From positions 1,488,001 to 1,552,000 of the forward strand of contig NZ_CP007215.2 of assembly GCF_000300455.3 (NCBI RefSeq): a stretch of 64,000 bases of DNA. The letters are read 5' to 3'. Under the pieces are notes generated by a model. That model was given only the letters and a program-made list of their open reading frames with translations, did not search any database and was not told the origin of the DNA. Below are positions 49,547 to 60,871 of this stretch, piece by piece. A program made the translations under genes and the position numbers. Source of the stretch: Kosakonia sacchari SP1 (lineage in GTDB: Bacteria; Pseudomonadota; Gammaproteobacteria; Enterobacterales; Enterobacteriaceae). Every line of letters starts with the position of its first letter. Within the stretch, counting starts at the first letter, position 1.

Positions 49547-52273
49547 ATGGCTACTATTCATGTAGACGGCAAAGAATACGAGGTAAACGGAGCAGACAAC
49601 CTTCTTGAGGCGTGTCTCTCTTTAGGCCTTGATATTCCCTATTTTTGCTGGCATCCGGCGCTGGGGAGCGTGGGTGCGTGCCGCCAGTGTGCGGTGAAGC
49701 AATATCAAAACGCGGAAGACACGCGTGGCCGCCTGGTGATGTCCTGTATGACACCGGCATCCGACGGTACTTTTATCTCTATTGATGACGACGAAGCGAA
49801 GCAGTTCCGTGAAAGCGTGGTCGAGTGGCTGATGACCAACCACCCGCACGACTGCCCGGTCTGCGAAGAAGGGGGCAACTGCCACCTGCAGGATATGACC
49901 GTGATGACCGGTCACAGCTTCCGCCGCTATCGTTTCACCAAACGTACGCACCGCAATCAGGATCTCGGCCCGTTCATCTCTCACGAAATGAACCGCTGTA
50001 TCGCCTGTTACCGCTGCGTGCGTTACTACAAAGATTACGCGGACGGCACGGATCTTGGCGTGTATGGCGCCCATGACAACGTGTACTTTGGTCGCCCGGA
50101 AGATGGCGTGCTTGAAAGCGAATTCTCCGGCAACCTGGTGGAAATCTGCCCGACCGGCGTATTCACCGATAAAACCCACTCTGAGCGTTATAACCGTAAG
50201 TGGGATATGCAGTTCGCGCCGAGCATCTGCCAGCAGTGCTCCCTGGGTTGTAACACCAGCCCTGGCGAACGTTATGGTGAATTGCGTCGCATCGAAAACC
50301 GCTACAACGGCACGGTTAACCACTACTTCCTCTGCGACCGTGGTCGTTTTGGCTATGGCTACGTCAACCTGAAAGACAGACCGCGTCAGCCGGTTCAACG
50401 CCGTGGCGATGATCTGATCACCCTTAACGCCGAGCAGGCGATGCAGGGTGCCGCGGATATTCTGCGTCAGTCGAAGAAAGTGATCGGTATCGGTTCTCCG
50501 CGCGCAAGCGTAGAGAGTAACTTCGCGCTGCGTGCATTAGTCGGTGCGGAAAACTTCTATACCGGCATCGCTAAAGGTGAGCAGGAACGTCTTGAGCTGG
50601 CGCTGAAAGTGCTGCGCGAAGGCGGCATTCGTACACCGGCGCTGCGTGAAATTGAATCTTACGATGCGGTGCTGATCCTCGGTGAGGATATCACCCAGAC
50701 CGGCGCCCGCGTCGCGCTGGCGGTTCGTCAGGCGGTGAAAGGCAAAGCACGTGAAATGGCGGCGGCGCAGAAAGTGGCCGACTGGCAGATCGCGGCGATC
50801 ATGAACATTGGTCAGCGTGCTAAACATCCGCTGTTTGTTACCAACGTCGACAGTACCCGTCTGGACGATATCGCAGCGTGGACCTACTGCGCACCGGTAG
50901 AAGACCAGGCTCGCTTAGGTTTCGCCATCGCGCATGCGCTGGACGAAGCTTCTCCTGCGGTTGACGGTCTGAGCAACGACCTGAAAAGCAAAGTAGATGT
51001 GATTGTTCAGGCGCTGGCCGGGGCCAAAAAACCGCTGATTATCTCCGGAACTAACGCCGGAAGCACGGCGGTGATTCAGGCGGCAGCAAACGTTGCGAAA
51101 GCACTGAAAGGCCGTGGTTCCGATGTCGGCATCACCATGATTGCCCGTTCGGTGAACAGCATGGGGCTGGGGCTTATCGGCGGCGGTAGCCTCGATGACG
51201 CGCTGGCTGAGCTGGAAAGCGGCAGTGCTGACGCCGTTGTCGTGCTGGAAAACGATCTGCACCGTCACGCTTCAGCGGCCCGCGTTGACGCGGCGCTGGC
51301 AAAAGCGCCGCTGGTACTGGTGGTTGATCATCAGCGCACCGCCATTATGGATAGCGCCCATCTGGTGCTTTCCGCCGCCAGCTTTGCTGAAAGCGACGGT
51401 ACGGTCATCAATAACGAAGGCCGCGCACAGCGCTTCTTCCAGGTTTACGACCCGACCTATTACGACAGCAAAACGCTGATGCTGGAAAGCTGGCGCTGGC
51501 TGCACTCGCTGCACAGCACTGTGCAAAACCGCGAAGTGGACTGGACGCAGCTTGATCATGTGATCGACGCGGCGGTTGAAGCCCTGCCGCAACTGGCCGG
51601 TATTAAAGATGCCGCGCCTGATGCCAGCTTCCGCATTCGTGGTCAGAAACTGGCGCGTGAACCGCACCGCTACAGTGGACGCACAGCGATGCGCGCCAAT
51701 ATCAGCGTGCACGAACCGCGTCAGCCGCAGGACAAAGACACCATGTTCGCTTTCTCAATGGAAGGGAACAACCAGCCGTCTGCGCCGCGTTCGCAAATTC
51801 CGTTTGCATGGGCGCCGGGCTGGAACTCCCCGCAGGCCTGGAACAAATTCCAGGACGAAGTGGGTGGTCACCTGCGTCACGGCGATCCGGGCGTACGCCT
51901 GATCGAAGCGTCTGTAAGCGGTCTTGATTACTTCACTACTGTACCGGGCGCGTTCGAAGTGCAGGATGGCAAGTGGCGTATCGCGCCTTACTATCACCTG
52001 TTTGGCAGTGACGAACTGTCCCAGCGTTCGCCGGTGTTCCAGAGCCGTATGCCGCAACCCTACATCAAGCTGAATCCGGCAGATGCCGCGAAGCTTGGCG
52101 TGAACGCGGGCGCGCATATCTCCTTCACTTACGAAGGGCAGACTATCAGCCTGCCGTTGCAGGTTTCTGAAGGTCTGGCGGCAGGGCAGGTTGGGCTGCC
52201 GATGGGGATGCCGGGCATCGCGCCGGTACTGGCCGGGGCACGTCTTGAAAATCTGCAGGAGGCGCAAGCATGA
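49547..52273 (+). CDS. nuoG: NADH-quinone oxidoreductase subunit G NuoG
   Basis: NuoG is the largest peripheral subunit of complex I and carries several clusters. The [2Fe-2S] N1b cysteines C34, C45, C48 and C67 are visible, then the His-Cys3 ligands of N5 in [14 protein letters not shown], the four cysteines around [17 protein letters not shown], and the extra enterobacterial N7 site starting CQQCSLGCN. The rest resembles molybdopterin oxidoreductases. The ATG at 49547 lies 7 bases after GGAAG and gives 908 residues; the ATG at 49541 is too near. It overlaps nuoH by four bases. Confidence 0.98.
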   Translation: MATIHVDGKEYEVNGADNLLEACLSLGLDIPYFCWHPALGSVGACRQCAVKQYQNAEDTRGRLVMSCMTPASDGTFISIDDDEAKQFRESVVEWLMTNHPHDCPVCEEGGNCHLQDMTVMTGHSFRRYRFTKRTHRNQDLGPFISHEMNRCIACYRCVRYYKDYADGTDLGVYGAHDNVYFGRPEDGVLESEFSGNLVEICPTGVFTDKTHSERYNRKWDMQFAPSICQQCSLGCNTSPGERYGELRRIENRYNGTVNHYFLCDRGRFGYGYVNLKDRPRQPVQRRGDDLITLNAEQAMQGAADILRQSKKVIGIGSPRASVESNFALRALVGAENFYTGIAKGEQERLELALKVLREGGIRTPALREIESYDAVLILGEDITQTGARVALAVRQAVKGKAREMAAAQKVADWQIAAIMNIGQRAKHPLFVTNVDSTRLDDIAAWTYCAPVEDQARLGFAIAHALDEASPAVDGLSNDLKSKVDVIVQALAGAKKPLIISGTNAGSTAVIQAAANVAKALKGRGSDVGITMIARSVNSMGLGLIGGGSLDDALAELESGSADAVVVLENDLHRHASAARVDAALAKAPLVLVVDHQRTAIMDSAHLVLSAASFAESDGTVINNEGRAQRFFQVYDPTYYDSKTLMLESWRWLHSLHSTVQNREVDWTQLDHVIDAAVEALPQLAGIKDAAPDASFRIRGQKLAREPHRYSGRTAMRANISVHEPRQPQDKDTMFAFSMEGNNQPSAPRSQIPFAWAPGWNSPQAWNKFQDEVGGHLRHGDPGVRLIEASVSGLDYFTTVPGAFEVQDGKWRIAPYYHLFGSDELSQRSPVFQSRMPQPYIKLNPADAAKLGVNAGAHISFTYEGQTISLPLQVSEGLAAGQVGLPMGMPGIAPVLAGARLENLQEAQA

Positions 52274-53247
52274 GCTGGTTAACACCGGATGTTATCGACA
52301 TTCTGTTAAGCATTCTGAAAGCAGTCGTCATTCTGCTGGTGGTGGTCACCTGTGGTGCGTTCATGAGCTTTGGTGAACGTCGTCTGCTCGGTCTGTTCCA
52401 GAACCGTTATGGGCCGAACCGCGTAGGCTGGGGTGGTTCACTCCAGCTGGTGGCGGACATGATCAAGATGTTCTTTAAAGAGGACTGGATCCCGCGCTTT
52501 TCGGATCGCGTGATTTTTACTCTTGCGCCAATGATTGCCTTTACCTCGTTGCTGTTAGCGTTCGCTATTGTGCCGGTCAGCCCGACCTGGGTGGTGGCCG
52601 ACCTCAATATCGGCATCCTGTTCTTCCTGATGATGGCAGGTCTGGCGGTTTACGCGGTGCTGTTCGCTGGCTGGTCGAGTAACAACAAATACTCGTTGCT
52701 TGGTGCGATGCGTGCTTCCGCGCAGACCCTGAGCTATGAAGTGTTCCTCGGGCTTTCCCTGATGGGTGTGGTTGCGCAGGCCGGTTCATTCAACATGACC
52801 GACATCGTTAACAACCAGGCCGGTTTGTGGAACGTTATCCCGCAGTTCTTCGGTTTTGTGACTTTCGCGATCGCGGGCGTTGCGGTGTGTCACCGTCACC
52901 CGTTTGACCAGCCGGAAGCAGAGCAGGAGCTGGCGGATGGTTACCACATCGAATATTCCGGTATGAAGTTCGGCCTGTTCTTTGTCGGGGAATACATCGG
53001 TATCGTCACCATTTCCGCGCTGATGGTCACGCTGTTCTTCGGTGGCTGGCAAGGGCCGTTGTTACCGCCATTCATCTGGTTCGCGCTGAAAACTGCGTTC
53101 TTTATGATGATGTTCATTTTGATCCGCGCCGCGCTGCCGCGTCCGCGTTATGACCAGGTGATGTCCTTCGGCTGGAAAGTCTGCCTGCCATTGACGCTGA
53201 TTAACTTGCTGGGAACGGCGGCTGTCATTCTCTGGCAAGCGCAATAA
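52270..53247 (+). CDS. nuoH: NADH-quinone oxidoreductase subunit H NuoH
   Basis: NuoH is the membrane subunit that links the quinone site to the proton channels. About eight transmembrane segments are visible, with conserved loops [21 protein letters not shown] near residue 36 (in two pieces), [20 protein letters not shown] carrying the acidic cluster, and [13 protein letters not shown] near the end. The 325 residues equal E. coli. The start overlaps the nuoG stop (ATGA). Confidence 0.98.
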   Translation: MSWLTPDVIDILLSILKAVVILLVVVTCGAFMSFGERRLLGLFQNRYGPNRVGWGGSLQLVADMIKMFFKEDWIPRFSDRVIFTLAPMIAFTSLLLAFAIVPVSPTWVVADLNIGILFFLMMAGLAVYAVLFAGWSSNNKYSLLGAMRASAQTLSYEVFLGLSLMGVVAQAGSFNMTDIVNNQAGLWNVIPQFFGFVTFAIAGVAVCHRHPFDQPEAEQELADGYHIEYSGMKFGLFFVGEYIGIVTISALMVTLFFGGWQGPLLPPFIWFALKTAFFMMMFILIRAALPRPRYDQVMSFGWKVCLPLTLINLLGTAAVILWQAQ

Positions 53248-53261
53248 GGGGTGAAAAGACC

Positions 53262-53804
53262 ATGACTTTAAAAGAATTACTCGTGGGCTTCGGCACCCAG
53301 GTTCGTAGTATCTGGATGATTGGCCTGCATGCGTTCGCCAAACGCGAAACGCGTATGTACCCGGAAGAGCCGGTCTATCTGCCACCGCGCTACCGTGGTC
53401 GTATCGTGCTGACGCGCGACCCGGACGGTTCCGAGCGCTGCGTTGCCTGTAACCTGTGTGCGGTAGCCTGCCCTGTCGGCTGTATCTCGCTGCAAAAAGC
53501 GGAGATGCAGGACGGCCGCTGGTATCCGGAATTTTTCCGTATCAACTTCTCACGCTGCATTTTCTGCGGTTTGTGCGAAGAAGCGTGCCCGACAACGGCG
53601 ATTCAGCTCACCCCGGATTTCGAGATGGGCGAATACAAACGTCAGGATTTGGTGTACGAAAAAGAGGATCTGCTGATCTCCGGTCCGGGCAAATACCCGG
53701 AATATAACTTCTACCGGATGGCAGGTATGGCAATCGACGGCAAAGATAAAGGCGAAGCGGAAAATGAAGCCAAGCCTATCGACGTCAAGGGCCTGTTACC
53801 GTAA
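53262..53804 (+). CDS. nuoI: NADH-quinone oxidoreductase subunit I NuoI
   Basis: NuoI carries two [4Fe-4S] clusters, N6a and N6b, that pass electrons toward N2 in NuoB. Both ferredoxin motifs are complete: C60, C63, C66, C70 ([15 protein letters not shown]) and C99, C102, C105, C109 ([15 protein letters not shown]). It has 180 residues like E. coli. GGGG precedes the start, 14 bp after nuoH. No anomalies. Confidence 0.98.
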   Translation: MTLKELLVGFGTQVRSIWMIGLHAFAKRETRMYPEEPVYLPPRYRGRIVLTRDPDGSERCVACNLCAVACPVGCISLQKAEMQDGRWYPEFFRINFSRCIFCGLCEEACPTTAIQLTPDFEMGEYKRQDLVYEKEDLLISGPGKYPEYNFYRMAGMAIDGKDKGEAENEAKPIDVKGLLP

Positions 53805-53815
53805 GGAGAGGGGCA

Positions 53816-54370
53816 ATGGAGTTCGCTTTTTATATCTGTGGCCTGGTCGCCATCCTGACGACGGTACGCGTGATTACGCATACCAACCCGGTACACGCGT
53901 TGCTGTATCTGATTGTGTCTCTGCTGGCCATTGCCGGGGTCTTCTTTTCGCTCGGCGCGTACTTCGCCGGGGCGCTGGAGATCATCGTCTACGCCGGAGC
54001 CATCATGGTGCTGTTTGTGTTTGTGGTGATGATGCTGAACCTCGGCAATACCGTGGTCGAGCAGGAGCGCAACTGGTTGTCGCCGCAAATCTGGATTGGC
54101 CCTGCGCTGCTTTCCGCAGTGCTACTGGTGGTGATGATTTACGCCATCCTCGGCGTTAACGATCAGGGTATCGAGGGGACGGCGATTGGCGCGAAAGCGG
54201 TTGGCATTACGCTGTTTGGTCCTTACGTACTGGCGGTGGAACTGGCTTCAATGCTGCTGCTGGCGGGGCTGGTTGTCGCTTTCCATCTGGGACGCGAAGA
54301 CAGACCTGGCGAAGTGCTGAGCAATCGCACGGAAGACCGCGCGAAAAGAAAAACGGAGGAGCACGCATGA
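53816..54370 (+). CDS. nuoJ: NADH-quinone oxidoreductase subunit J NuoJ
   Basis: NuoJ is a five-segment membrane subunit near the quinone end of the complex I membrane arm. The conserved segment [25 protein letters not shown], around residues 47-71, holds the bend region and glutamate typical of the family. The 184 residues equal E. coli and end in a charged tail. AGGAGAGG precedes the start. It overlaps nuoK by four bases. Confidence 0.97.
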   Translation: MEFAFYICGLVAILTTVRVITHTNPVHALLYLIVSLLAIAGVFFSLGAYFAGALEIIVYAGAIMVLFVFVVMMLNLGNTVVEQERNWLSPQIWIGPALLSAVLLVVMIYAILGVNDQGIEGTAIGAKAVGITLFGPYVLAVELASMLLLAGLVVAFHLGREDRPGEVLSNRTEDRAKRKTEEHA

Positions 54371-54669
54371 TCCCGTTGCAACATGGATTGATCCTCGCTG
54401 CGATTTTGTTTGTTTTGGGGCTGACCGGTCTGGTTATCCGCCGCAACCTGCTGTTTATGCTGATTGGGCTGGAAATCATGATTAACGCCGCTGCGCTGGC
54501 CTTTGTGGTCGCGGGCAGCTACTGGGGTCAGACCGACGGACAGGTGATGTACATACTCGCCATTAGCCTCGCGGCTGCCGAAGCGAGCATTGGCCTGGCG
54601 TTGCTGTTGCAACTCCATCGTCGCCGCCAGAATCTGAATATCGATTCAGTAAGTGAGATGCGTGGATGA
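54367..54669 (+). CDS. nuoK: NADH-quinone oxidoreductase subunit K NuoK
   Basis: NuoK is a 100-residue, three-segment MrpC-like subunit that forms part of a proton channel. Its two membrane glutamates are visible in [12 protein letters not shown] (residue 36) and [13 protein letters not shown] (residue 72). It overlaps nuoJ upstream (ATGA) and nuoL downstream (ATGA), so J, K and L are translated as a chain. Confidence 0.97.
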   Translation: MIPLQHGLILAAILFVLGLTGLVIRRNLLFMLIGLEIMINAAALAFVVAGSYWGQTDGQVMYILAISLAAAEASIGLALLLQLHRRRQNLNIDSVSEMRG

Positions 54670-56507
54670 ACATGCTCGCCTTAACCATTATTTTTCCTTT
54701 TATTGGCTTTGTGCTGCTGGCGTTTTCCCGTGGCCGCTGGTCGGAAAATGTTTCCGCAACCATAGGTGTCGGGTTGATTGGTCTGGCTGCGCTGGTGACC
54801 GCGTATGCGGGCGTTGATTTCTTCAATAACGGTCAGCAACCTTTCGCAAAACCGCTTTGGACGTGGATGGCGGTCGGTGATTTCAACATCGGCTTCAATC
54901 TGGTACTGGACGGCCTCTCTTTGACCATGCTTTCGGTGGTCACCGGTGTAGGTTTCCTGATCCACATGTTCGCTTCCTGGTATATGCGCGGTGAAGAGGG
55001 GTACTCCCGCTTCTTCGCCTACACCAACCTGTTTATCGCCAGCATGGTCGTTCTGGTGCTGGGTGATAACCTGCTGTTGATGTACCTCGGCTGGGAAGGC
55101 GTGGGCCTGTGCTCCTATCTGCTGATTGGTTTCTACTACACCGATCCGAAGAATGGCGCCGCGGCGATGAAAGCGTTCGTCGTCACCCGCGTGGGTGATG
55201 TGTTCCTCGCTTTCGCGCTGTTCATTCTTTACAACGAACTGGGCACGCTGAACTTCCGCGAAATGGTTGAACAGGCACCGCAGCACTTCGCCAACGGCAA
55301 TAACATGCTGATGTGGGCGACGTTGATGCTGCTGGGCGGTGCGGTCGGTAAATCCGCGCAGCTGCCGTTGCAGACCTGGCTTGCGGACGCGATGGCTGGC
55401 CCGACTCCGGTTTCTGCACTGATCCACGCTGCAACGATGGTTACCGCTGGTGTCTACCTGATTGCACGTACGCACGGCTTGTTCCTGTTGACGCCGGAAG
55501 TGCTGCATCTGGTGGGTATTGTGGGTGCCGTAACGCTGCTGATGGCAGGTTTCGCCGCGCTGGTGCAAACCGATATCAAACGTGTGCTCGCTTACTCCAC
55601 CATGAGCCAGATTGGTTACATGTTCCTGGCGCTTGGCGTACAAGCCTGGGATGCGGCGATTTTCCACCTGATGACGCACGCATTCTTTAAAGCGCTGCTG
55701 TTCCTCTCCTCCGGTTCAGTGATCCTCGCGTGCCATCACGAGCAGAACATCTTCAAAATGGGTGGCCTGCGTAAGTCTATTCCGCTGGTCTACGCTTGCT
55801 TCCTGGTCGGTGGCGCAGCGCTTTCAGCGTTGCCTATGATCACCGCAGGCTTCTTCAGTAAGGATGAAATCCTTGCCGGTGCGGTTGCGAATGGTCATAT
55901 CAATCTGATGATTGCAGGCCTGGTCGGTGCCTTTATGACATCGCTCTACACCTTCCGTCTGATTTTCATTGTTTTCCACGGAAAAGAACAAATCCACGCG
56001 CATGCAGGGAAGGGGATTACCCATCATCTGCCGCTGATCGTGTTGCTGGTGCTGTCTACCTTTGTTGGCGCGATGATCGTGCCGCCGCTGAAAGGCGTGT
56101 TGCCGGAAACCACCGAGCTTGCGCACAGCAGCGTTGTGATGCTGGAAGTGGCATCCGGTGCGGTAGCGATTATCGGTATCCTGCTGGCAGCATGGCTGTG
56201 GCTGGGTAATCGCACACTGGTGCATTCTATTGCCAACAGCGCAACGGGACGTTTCTTCGGGACCTGGTGGTTCAATGCCTGGGGCTTCGACTGGCTTTAC
56301 GATCGCGTCTTTGTGAAGCCATACCTTGGTATTGCATGGTTGCTGAAGAGCGATCCGCTCAATGCGCTGATGAACATCCCGGCGATCCTTTCCCGCTTCG
56401 CAGGCAAAGGTCTGCTGTTTAGCGAGAACGGTTACCTGCGCTGGTATGTGGCTTCCATGAGCATTGGCGCGGTTGTCGTGCTGGCGCTGTTGATGGTATT
56501 GCGCTGA
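54666..56507 (+). CDS. nuoL: NADH-quinone oxidoreductase subunit L NuoL
   Basis: NuoL is the distal antiporter-like proton-pumping subunit with the long lateral helix. The 613-residue protein has the conserved [17 protein letters not shown] (glutamate 144 region), [20 protein letters not shown] (lysine 229 region), the histidine-rich [19 protein letters not shown] and a long amphipathic carboxy stretch. The start overlaps the nuoK stop. The gap to nuoM is 234 bp, unusually long within this operon, and filled with palindromes. Confidence 0.98.
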   Translation: MNMLALTIIFPFIGFVLLAFSRGRWSENVSATIGVGLIGLAALVTAYAGVDFFNNGQQPFAKPLWTWMAVGDFNIGFNLVLDGLSLTMLSVVTGVGFLIHMFASWYMRGEEGYSRFFAYTNLFIASMVVLVLGDNLLLMYLGWEGVGLCSYLLIGFYYTDPKNGAAAMKAFVVTRVGDVFLAFALFILYNELGTLNFREMVEQAPQHFANGNNMLMWATLMLLGGAVGKSAQLPLQTWLADAMAGPTPVSALIHAATMVTAGVYLIARTHGLFLLTPEVLHLVGIVGAVTLLMAGFAALVQTDIKRVLAYSTMSQIGYMFLALGVQAWDAAIFHLMTHAFFKALLFLSSGSVILACHHEQNIFKMGGLRKSIPLVYACFLVGGAALSALPMITAGFFSKDEILAGAVANGHINLMIAGLVGAFMTSLYTFRLIFIVFHGKEQIHAHAGKGITHHLPLIVLLVLSTFVGAMIVPPLKGVLPETTELAHSSVVMLEVASGAVAIIGILLAAWLWLGNRTLVHSIANSATGRFFGTWWFNAWGFDWLYDRVFVKPYLGIAWLLKSDPLNALMNIPAILSRFAGKGLLFSENGYLRWYVASMSIGAVVVLALLMVLR

Positions 56508-56547
56508 GTTTGTTGGCCGGTTGAGTGCGCTTATCCGGCTGGCAAAC
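56508..56547. repeat. REP-like hairpin after nuoL
   Basis: GTTTGTTGGCCGG (56508-56520) and CCGGCTGGCAAAC (56535-56547) form an imperfect palindrome with a loop containing GCGCTTATCCGGC, close to the tail of the REP/PU consensus. Directly after it, GAATTTCTAGAAATTC (56555-56570) is a perfect 16-bp palindrome of unknown role. Confidence 0.55.
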
Positions 56548-56579
56548 GGAAAGAGAATTTCTAGAAATTCGTTGAAAAT

Positions 56580-56720
56580 CTGGTCCGAATGGACAGGCGT
56601 TATCGGCGAAGTCAGAGTGGACACCGCCTGCGCAGAGCAACCGGAGCGTACTGATGTACGTGAGGATTGCGAGCACAGCCGGGGTTCGCTATGACGAGCA
56701 AGATAGCCTGAGACGGACTT
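56580..56720. repeat. Palindromic intergenic repeat, copy B (nuoL/nuoM)
   Basis: A 141-bp imperfect palindrome related to copy A at 20870-21015 but inverted. Shared core: CAACCGGAGCGTA and GAGGATTGCGAGCAC here are the reverse complements of blocks in copy A. Its ends, TGGTCCG near 56581 and CGGACTT near 56714, pair with each other but differ from the ends of copy A. It lies inside the nuo operon without T-tract, so transcription must pass through it. E. coli also has a long nuoL-nuoM gap, from memory. Confidence 0.75.
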
Positions 56721-56741
56721 AAACAAGGAACAAAAATCGCC

Positions 56742-58271
56742 ATGTTACTACCCTGGCTAATTCTGATTCCCTTTATCGGCGGCTTCCTCTGCTGGCAGAC
56801 CGAACGCTTCGGCGTGAAGGTGCCGCGCTGGATCGCGCTGATCACCATGGGACTGACGCTGGCGCTTTCTCTGCAACTCTGGTTGCAGGGCGGCTATTCT
56901 CTGACGCAAGTCACCGGCCTTCCGCAGTGGCAGGAAACGTTCAAGCATGACTGGATCCCGCGCTTTGGCATTAGCATTCATCTGGCGATGGATGGTTTGT
57001 CGCTGCTGATGGTGGTGCTGACCGGCTTTCTCGGCGTGCTGGCGGTGCTCTGCTCCTGGCGTGAAATCGAGAAATATCAGGGCTTCTTCCACCTGAACCT
57101 GATGTGGATCCTCGGCGGCGTTATCGGCGTGTTCCTTGCCATCGACATGTTCCTGTTCTTCTTCTTCTGGGAAATGATGCTGGTGCCGATGTACTTCCTG
57201 ATCGCGCTGTGGGGCCATAAAGCCTCCGACGGGAAGACGCGTATTACCGCTGCGACCAAGTTCTTCATTTATACCCAGGCCAGCGGTCTGGTCATGCTGA
57301 TCGCTATCCTGGCGCTGGTGCTGGTGCACTACAACGCGACCGGCGTATGGACTTTCGCTTACGAAGATCTGTTGAAAACACCGATGTCCGGCAATGTTGA
57401 ATATCTGCTGATGCTCGGTTTCTTCATCGCCTTTGCGGTTAAAATGCCGGTGGTGCCGCTACACGGCTGGCTGCCAGACGCGCACTCGCAGGCACCGACC
57501 GCCGGTTCCGTTGACCTCGCGGGGATCTTGCTGAAAACCGCAGCTTACGGTCTTCTGCGCTTTTCGCTGCCGCTGTTCCCGAACGCGTCGGCAGAGTTTG
57601 CGCCTATCGCCATGTGGCTTGGCGTGATCGGTATTTTCTACGGCGCGTGGATGGCCTTCACCCAGACCGATATCAAACGTCTTATCGCCTACACCTCTGT
57701 GTCTCACATGGGCTTTGTACTGATTGCTATCTACACCGGCAGCCAGCTTGCTTACCAGGGCGCGGTGATTCAGATGATTGCCCACGGTCTTTCCGCTGCG
57801 GGTCTGTTTATTCTGTGCGGCCAGCTATACGAACGTCTGCATACGCGCGACATGCGTATGATGGGCGGCTTGTGGAGCAAAATTAAGTGGCTGCCGGCGC
57901 TGTCAATGTTCTTTGCCGTCGCGACACTTGGGATGCCGGGTACCGGTAACTTCGTGGGTGAATTCATGATCCTGTTCGGCAGCTATCAGGTTGTGCCGAC
58001 GATCACGGTGATTTCCACCTTCGGCCTGGTGTTCGCGTCGGTGTACTCGCTGGCGATGCTGCATCGTGCTTACTTCGGCAAGGCGAAAAGCGAACTCGCT
58101 AATCAGGAACTGCGCGGTCTGTCGCTGCGCGAGCTGTTTATGATTCTGATCCTGGTTGTGCTTCTGGTACTGCTTGGCTTCTATCCGCAGCCGATTCTGG
58201 ATACATCGCACGCCGCGATGAGCAATATCCAGCAGTGGTTTGTTAATTCTGTTACTACTACAAGGCCGTAA
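56742..58271 (+). CDS. nuoM: NADH-quinone oxidoreductase subunit M NuoM
   Basis: NuoM is the second antiporter-like proton-pumping subunit. The 509 residues show about fourteen hydrophobic segments with the motifs FFFFWEMMLVPMYFLIALWG (channel glutamate 144 region), FAVKMPVVPLHGWLPDAHSQAP (lysine 234 region) and TDIKRLIAYTSVSHMGFV (lysine 265 region). GGAACA before the start is a weak ribosome site, which fits a separate, lower initiation after the palindromic gap. nuoN follows after 6 bp. Confidence 0.98.
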   Translation: MLLPWLILIPFIGGFLCWQTERFGVKVPRWIALITMGLTLALSLQLWLQGGYSLTQVTGLPQWQETFKHDWIPRFGISIHLAMDGLSLLMVVLTGFLGVLAVLCSWREIEKYQGFFHLNLMWILGGVIGVFLAIDMFLFFFFWEMMLVPMYFLIALWGHKASDGKTRITAATKFFIYTQASGLVMLIAILALVLVHYNATGVWTFAYEDLLKTPMSGNVEYLLMLGFFIAFAVKMPVVPLHGWLPDAHSQAPTAGSVDLAGILLKTAAYGLLRFSLPLFPNASAEFAPIAMWLGVIGIFYGAWMAFTQTDIKRLIAYTSVSHMGFVLIAIYTGSQLAYQGAVIQMIAHGLSAAGLFILCGQLYERLHTRDMRMMGGLWSKIKWLPALSMFFAVATLGMPGTGNFVGEFMILFGSYQVVPTITVISTFGLVFASVYSLAMLHRAYFGKAKSELANQELRGLSLRELFMILILVVLLVLLGFYPQPILDTSHAAMSNIQQWFVNSVTTTRP

Positions 58272-58277
58272 ATCGCC

Positions 58278-59735
58278 ATGACGATAACTCCACAACACCT
58301 GATTGCGCTGCTGCCGCTGCTAATCGTCGGATTGACGGTGGTGGTTGTGATGCTCTCCATTGCGTGGCGACGCAACCATTTTCTCAATGCCACGCTGTCG
58401 GTCATTGGCCTGAACGTCGCGCTGCTCTCTTTGTGGTTCGTCGGCCAGGCGGGGGCAATGGATGTCACGCCGCTGATGCGCGTCGATGGCTACGCCATGC
58501 TTTACACCGGGCTGGTACTGCTGGCGAGCCTCGCCACCTGCACCTTTGCCTATCCGTGGCTGGAAGGGTATGGCGATAACAAAGAAGAGTTTTATCTGCT
58601 GGTACTGATTGCCGCACTCGGCGGCATTTTGCTGGCGAACGCGAATCACATGGCGGCGCTGTTCCTTGGTATTGAACTGATCTCTCTGCCGCTGTTCGGG
58701 CTGGTGGGCTACGCCTTCCGTCAGAAACGCTCGCTGGAAGCCAGTATCAAATACACCATTTTGTCCGCTGCCGCCTCCTCGTTCCTGCTGTTCGGTATTG
58801 CGCTGGTTTATGCGCAAACCGGTAACCTGTCGTTTGTCGCGATCGGTAAAAGCCTGGGCGAAGGCATGCTGCATGAACCGCTGCTGCTGGCGGGGCTGGG
58901 CATGATGATTGTCGGGCTTGGCTTTAAACTCTCGCTGGTGCCGTTCCACCTGTGGACGCCAGACGTTTACCAGGGCGCGCCTGCACCGGTTTCCACATTC
59001 CTGGCTACCGCCAGTAAGATCGCCATTTTTGGCGTGCTGATGCGTCTGTTTCTCTACGCACCGGTGGGGGAAAGCGAAGCGGTTCGCGTGGTTCTGGGTA
59101 TCATCGCTTTCGTCTCCATCATCTTCGGTAACCTGATGGCGCTGAGCCAGACCAACATTAAACGTCTGCTGGGCTTCTCCTCTATTTCGCACCTGGGTTA
59201 TCTGCTGGTGGCGCTGATTGCGCTGCAGGGCGGCCAGATGTCGATGGAAACCGTTGGTGTTTACCTGGCCGGTTATCTGTTCAGCAGCCTTGGCGCGTTC
59301 GGTGTGGTTAGCCTGATGTCCAGCCCGTATCGTGGCCCGGATGCAGAATCGCTTTACTCTTACCGTGGCTTGTTCTGGCATCGTCCAATCCTGTCTGCGG
59401 TAATGACGGTGATGATGCTGTCGTTGGCGGGGATTCCGATGACGCTGGGCTTTATCGGTAAGTTCTACATTCTGGCGGTCGGTGTTGAAGCGCATCTGTG
59501 GTGGCTGACTGCCGCCGTGGTGCTTGGCTCGGCGATTGGTTTGTATTACTACCTGCGCGTGGCGGTGAGTCTCTACCTGAACGCACCGCAGCAGTTGAAC
59601 CGCGATGCGCCGTCTAACTGGGCTTACAGCGCAGGCGGGATTGTGGTACTTATCTCCGCGTTGCTGGTGCTGTTGTTAGGTATCTATCCGCAGCCACTGA
59701 TCAGCATTGTTCAACTGGCGATGCCGATGATGTAA
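58278..59735 (+). CDS. nuoN: NADH-quinone oxidoreductase subunit N NuoN
   Basis: NuoN is the third antiporter-like subunit and the last gene of the operon. The 485 residues contain [20 protein letters not shown] (channel glutamate), [21 protein letters not shown] (lysine) and [19 protein letters not shown]. Length equals E. coli. It ends 20 bp before a strong terminator and converges on cheV. Confidence 0.98.
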   Translation: MTITPQHLIALLPLLIVGLTVVVVMLSIAWRRNHFLNATLSVIGLNVALLSLWFVGQAGAMDVTPLMRVDGYAMLYTGLVLLASLATCTFAYPWLEGYGDNKEEFYLLVLIAALGGILLANANHMAALFLGIELISLPLFGLVGYAFRQKRSLEASIKYTILSAAASSFLLFGIALVYAQTGNLSFVAIGKSLGEGMLHEPLLLAGLGMMIVGLGFKLSLVPFHLWTPDVYQGAPAPVSTFLATASKIAIFGVLMRLFLYAPVGESEAVRVVLGIIAFVSIIFGNLMALSQTNIKRLLGFSSISHLGYLLVALIALQGGQMSMETVGVYLAGYLFSSLGAFGVVSLMSSPYRGPDAESLYSYRGLFWHRPILSAVMTVMMLSLAGIPMTLGFIGKFYILAVGVEAHLWWLTAAVVLGSAIGLYYYLRVAVSLYLNAPQQLNRDAPSNWAYSAGGIVVLISALLVLLLGIYPQPLISIVQLAMPMM

Positions 59736-59754
59736 GGCCTGGAAACAGGTAAAG

Positions 59755-59782
59755 AAAAACCGCCGGTATCGGCGGTTTTTTT
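59755..59782 (+). terminator. nuo operon terminator
   Basis: AAAAACCGCCG (59755-59765) and CGGCGGTTTTT (59770-59780) with a four-base loop, then further Ts. A strong rho-independent terminator that may also serve cheV on the other strand. Confidence 0.93.
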
Positions 59783-59810
59783 ATGGGCTAACCAAATAAA
59801 CGTGGAACGA

Positions 59811-60836
59811 TTATTTCGCCAGCAGCGGGGTAGACGTTACCTGATGGTGGCTGATCAGCGGGCCGCGAATATTATTCGCAGCGCGATCCAGCACTTCCTG
59901 AATCACGGACGAGAGTTCGTTAATCTCGAACTTCGCCACGTAACCGTCTGCCTGCACTTTCCGCACGTGATCTTCGTTAGCGCTACCGGAAAGTGACGAG
60001 TGGATCACCACCGGGATGTTTTTCAGACGCGGATCGGTTTTGATCAGGCGCGTTAAGGTAAAACCATCCATCTCCGGCATCTCGAGGTCGGTCAGAACCA
60101 TCGAGATCTTATCGCTTACTGGAACACCTTCCGCATCGGCCTGCTGAGCCATCAACTGGATTTTTTCCCACGCGTCTTTACCGGTGATATGCATTGCATT
60201 AGGGATCTGCATCGCGTTGAGGCCTTTTTCCAGCATCGCGCGTGCCACTTTGGAATCTTCCGCCACAATGGCAACAGAGCCCGGTTTCAGGTTGAATTTC
60301 TTGTCCGGGACATGATCGCCGTGGACGTCATGATCCGCAGGCACGATGTCATACAGGATCTGCTCAACATCCAGCACCATCGCCAGGTTGTTGGTATCCT
60401 TATCGTCATCCAGGCAGGCAATACTGGTGATATAGCGACCATTGATCGCTTTTTCGGCCGTGTGCACCTGTTTCCAGTCCAGGCGAATAATATTTTCCAC
60501 GGACTCAACGGCAAATGCCTGCACGCTACGGGCATATTCCGTAATCAGTAAGATGTTCAGACCGCTTGCAGGTTTACAACCCGCCACGGCGGCGAGGTCA
60601 ATCACCGGGATCACCTGATCGCGGATGTTAACCATCCCCATCAGCGGAGCTTTCATCCCTGCGGGACGGGTAAAGGTGGGCATCGGTACGATTTCGCGTA
60701 GCTTAAATACGTTGATGCCAAATAACTCGGATTTGGTGGCATCTAACGATGTGCCAAGGCGAAACAGCAACAGCTCAAACCGGTTCGACAGAGTAAGATT
60801 CGCCCTGTCATCGATGTCTTTCTGGAAATTGTCCAT
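59811..60836 (-). CDS. cheV: Chemotaxis coupling protein CheV
   Basis: CheV joins a CheW-like coupling domain (about residues 15-165) to a response-regulator receiver domain (about 185-315) and couples receptors to CheA in a phosphorylation-tunable way. The receiver has the acidic pair E193-D194, phospho-acceptor D250 (LTDLEMPEMDG), S280 and K302 (GYVAKFEI). I chose the ATG at 60836 (MDNFQKDIDDRANL, 341 residues): it lies 5 bases after GAGG, while the ATG three bases earlier is too close. Salmonella has cheV at this position; E. coli K-12 lacks it. A sigma-28 promoter precedes it. Confidence 0.94.
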   Translation of the reverse strand: MDNFQKDIDDRANLTLSNRFELLLFRLGTSLDATKSELFGINVFKLREIVPMPTFTRPAGMKAPLMGMVNIRDQVIPVIDLAAVAGCKPASGLNILLITEYARSVQAFAVESVENIIRLDWKQVHTAEKAINGRYITSIACLDDDKDTNNLAMVLDVEQILYDIVPADHDVHGDHVPDKKFNLKPGSVAIVAEDSKVARAMLEKGLNAMQIPNAMHITGKDAWEKIQLMAQQADAEGVPVSDKISMVLTDLEMPEMDGFTLTRLIKTDPRLKNIPVVIHSSLSGSANEDHVRKVQADGYVAKFEINELSSVIQEVLDRAANNIRGPLISHHQVTSTPLLAK

Positions 60837-60871
60837 CATGCCCTCAAATAGGAAATGCCTGCGTATATCTA

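Noticed and set aside
58320-59495. 391-codon open frame antisense to nuoN, and similar long antisense frames over pta, ackA, accD and nuoG
   Set aside because: These are mirror frames of GC-rich coding DNA; their translations are rich in Arg, His and Gln with no domain, and the sense genes are unambiguous.
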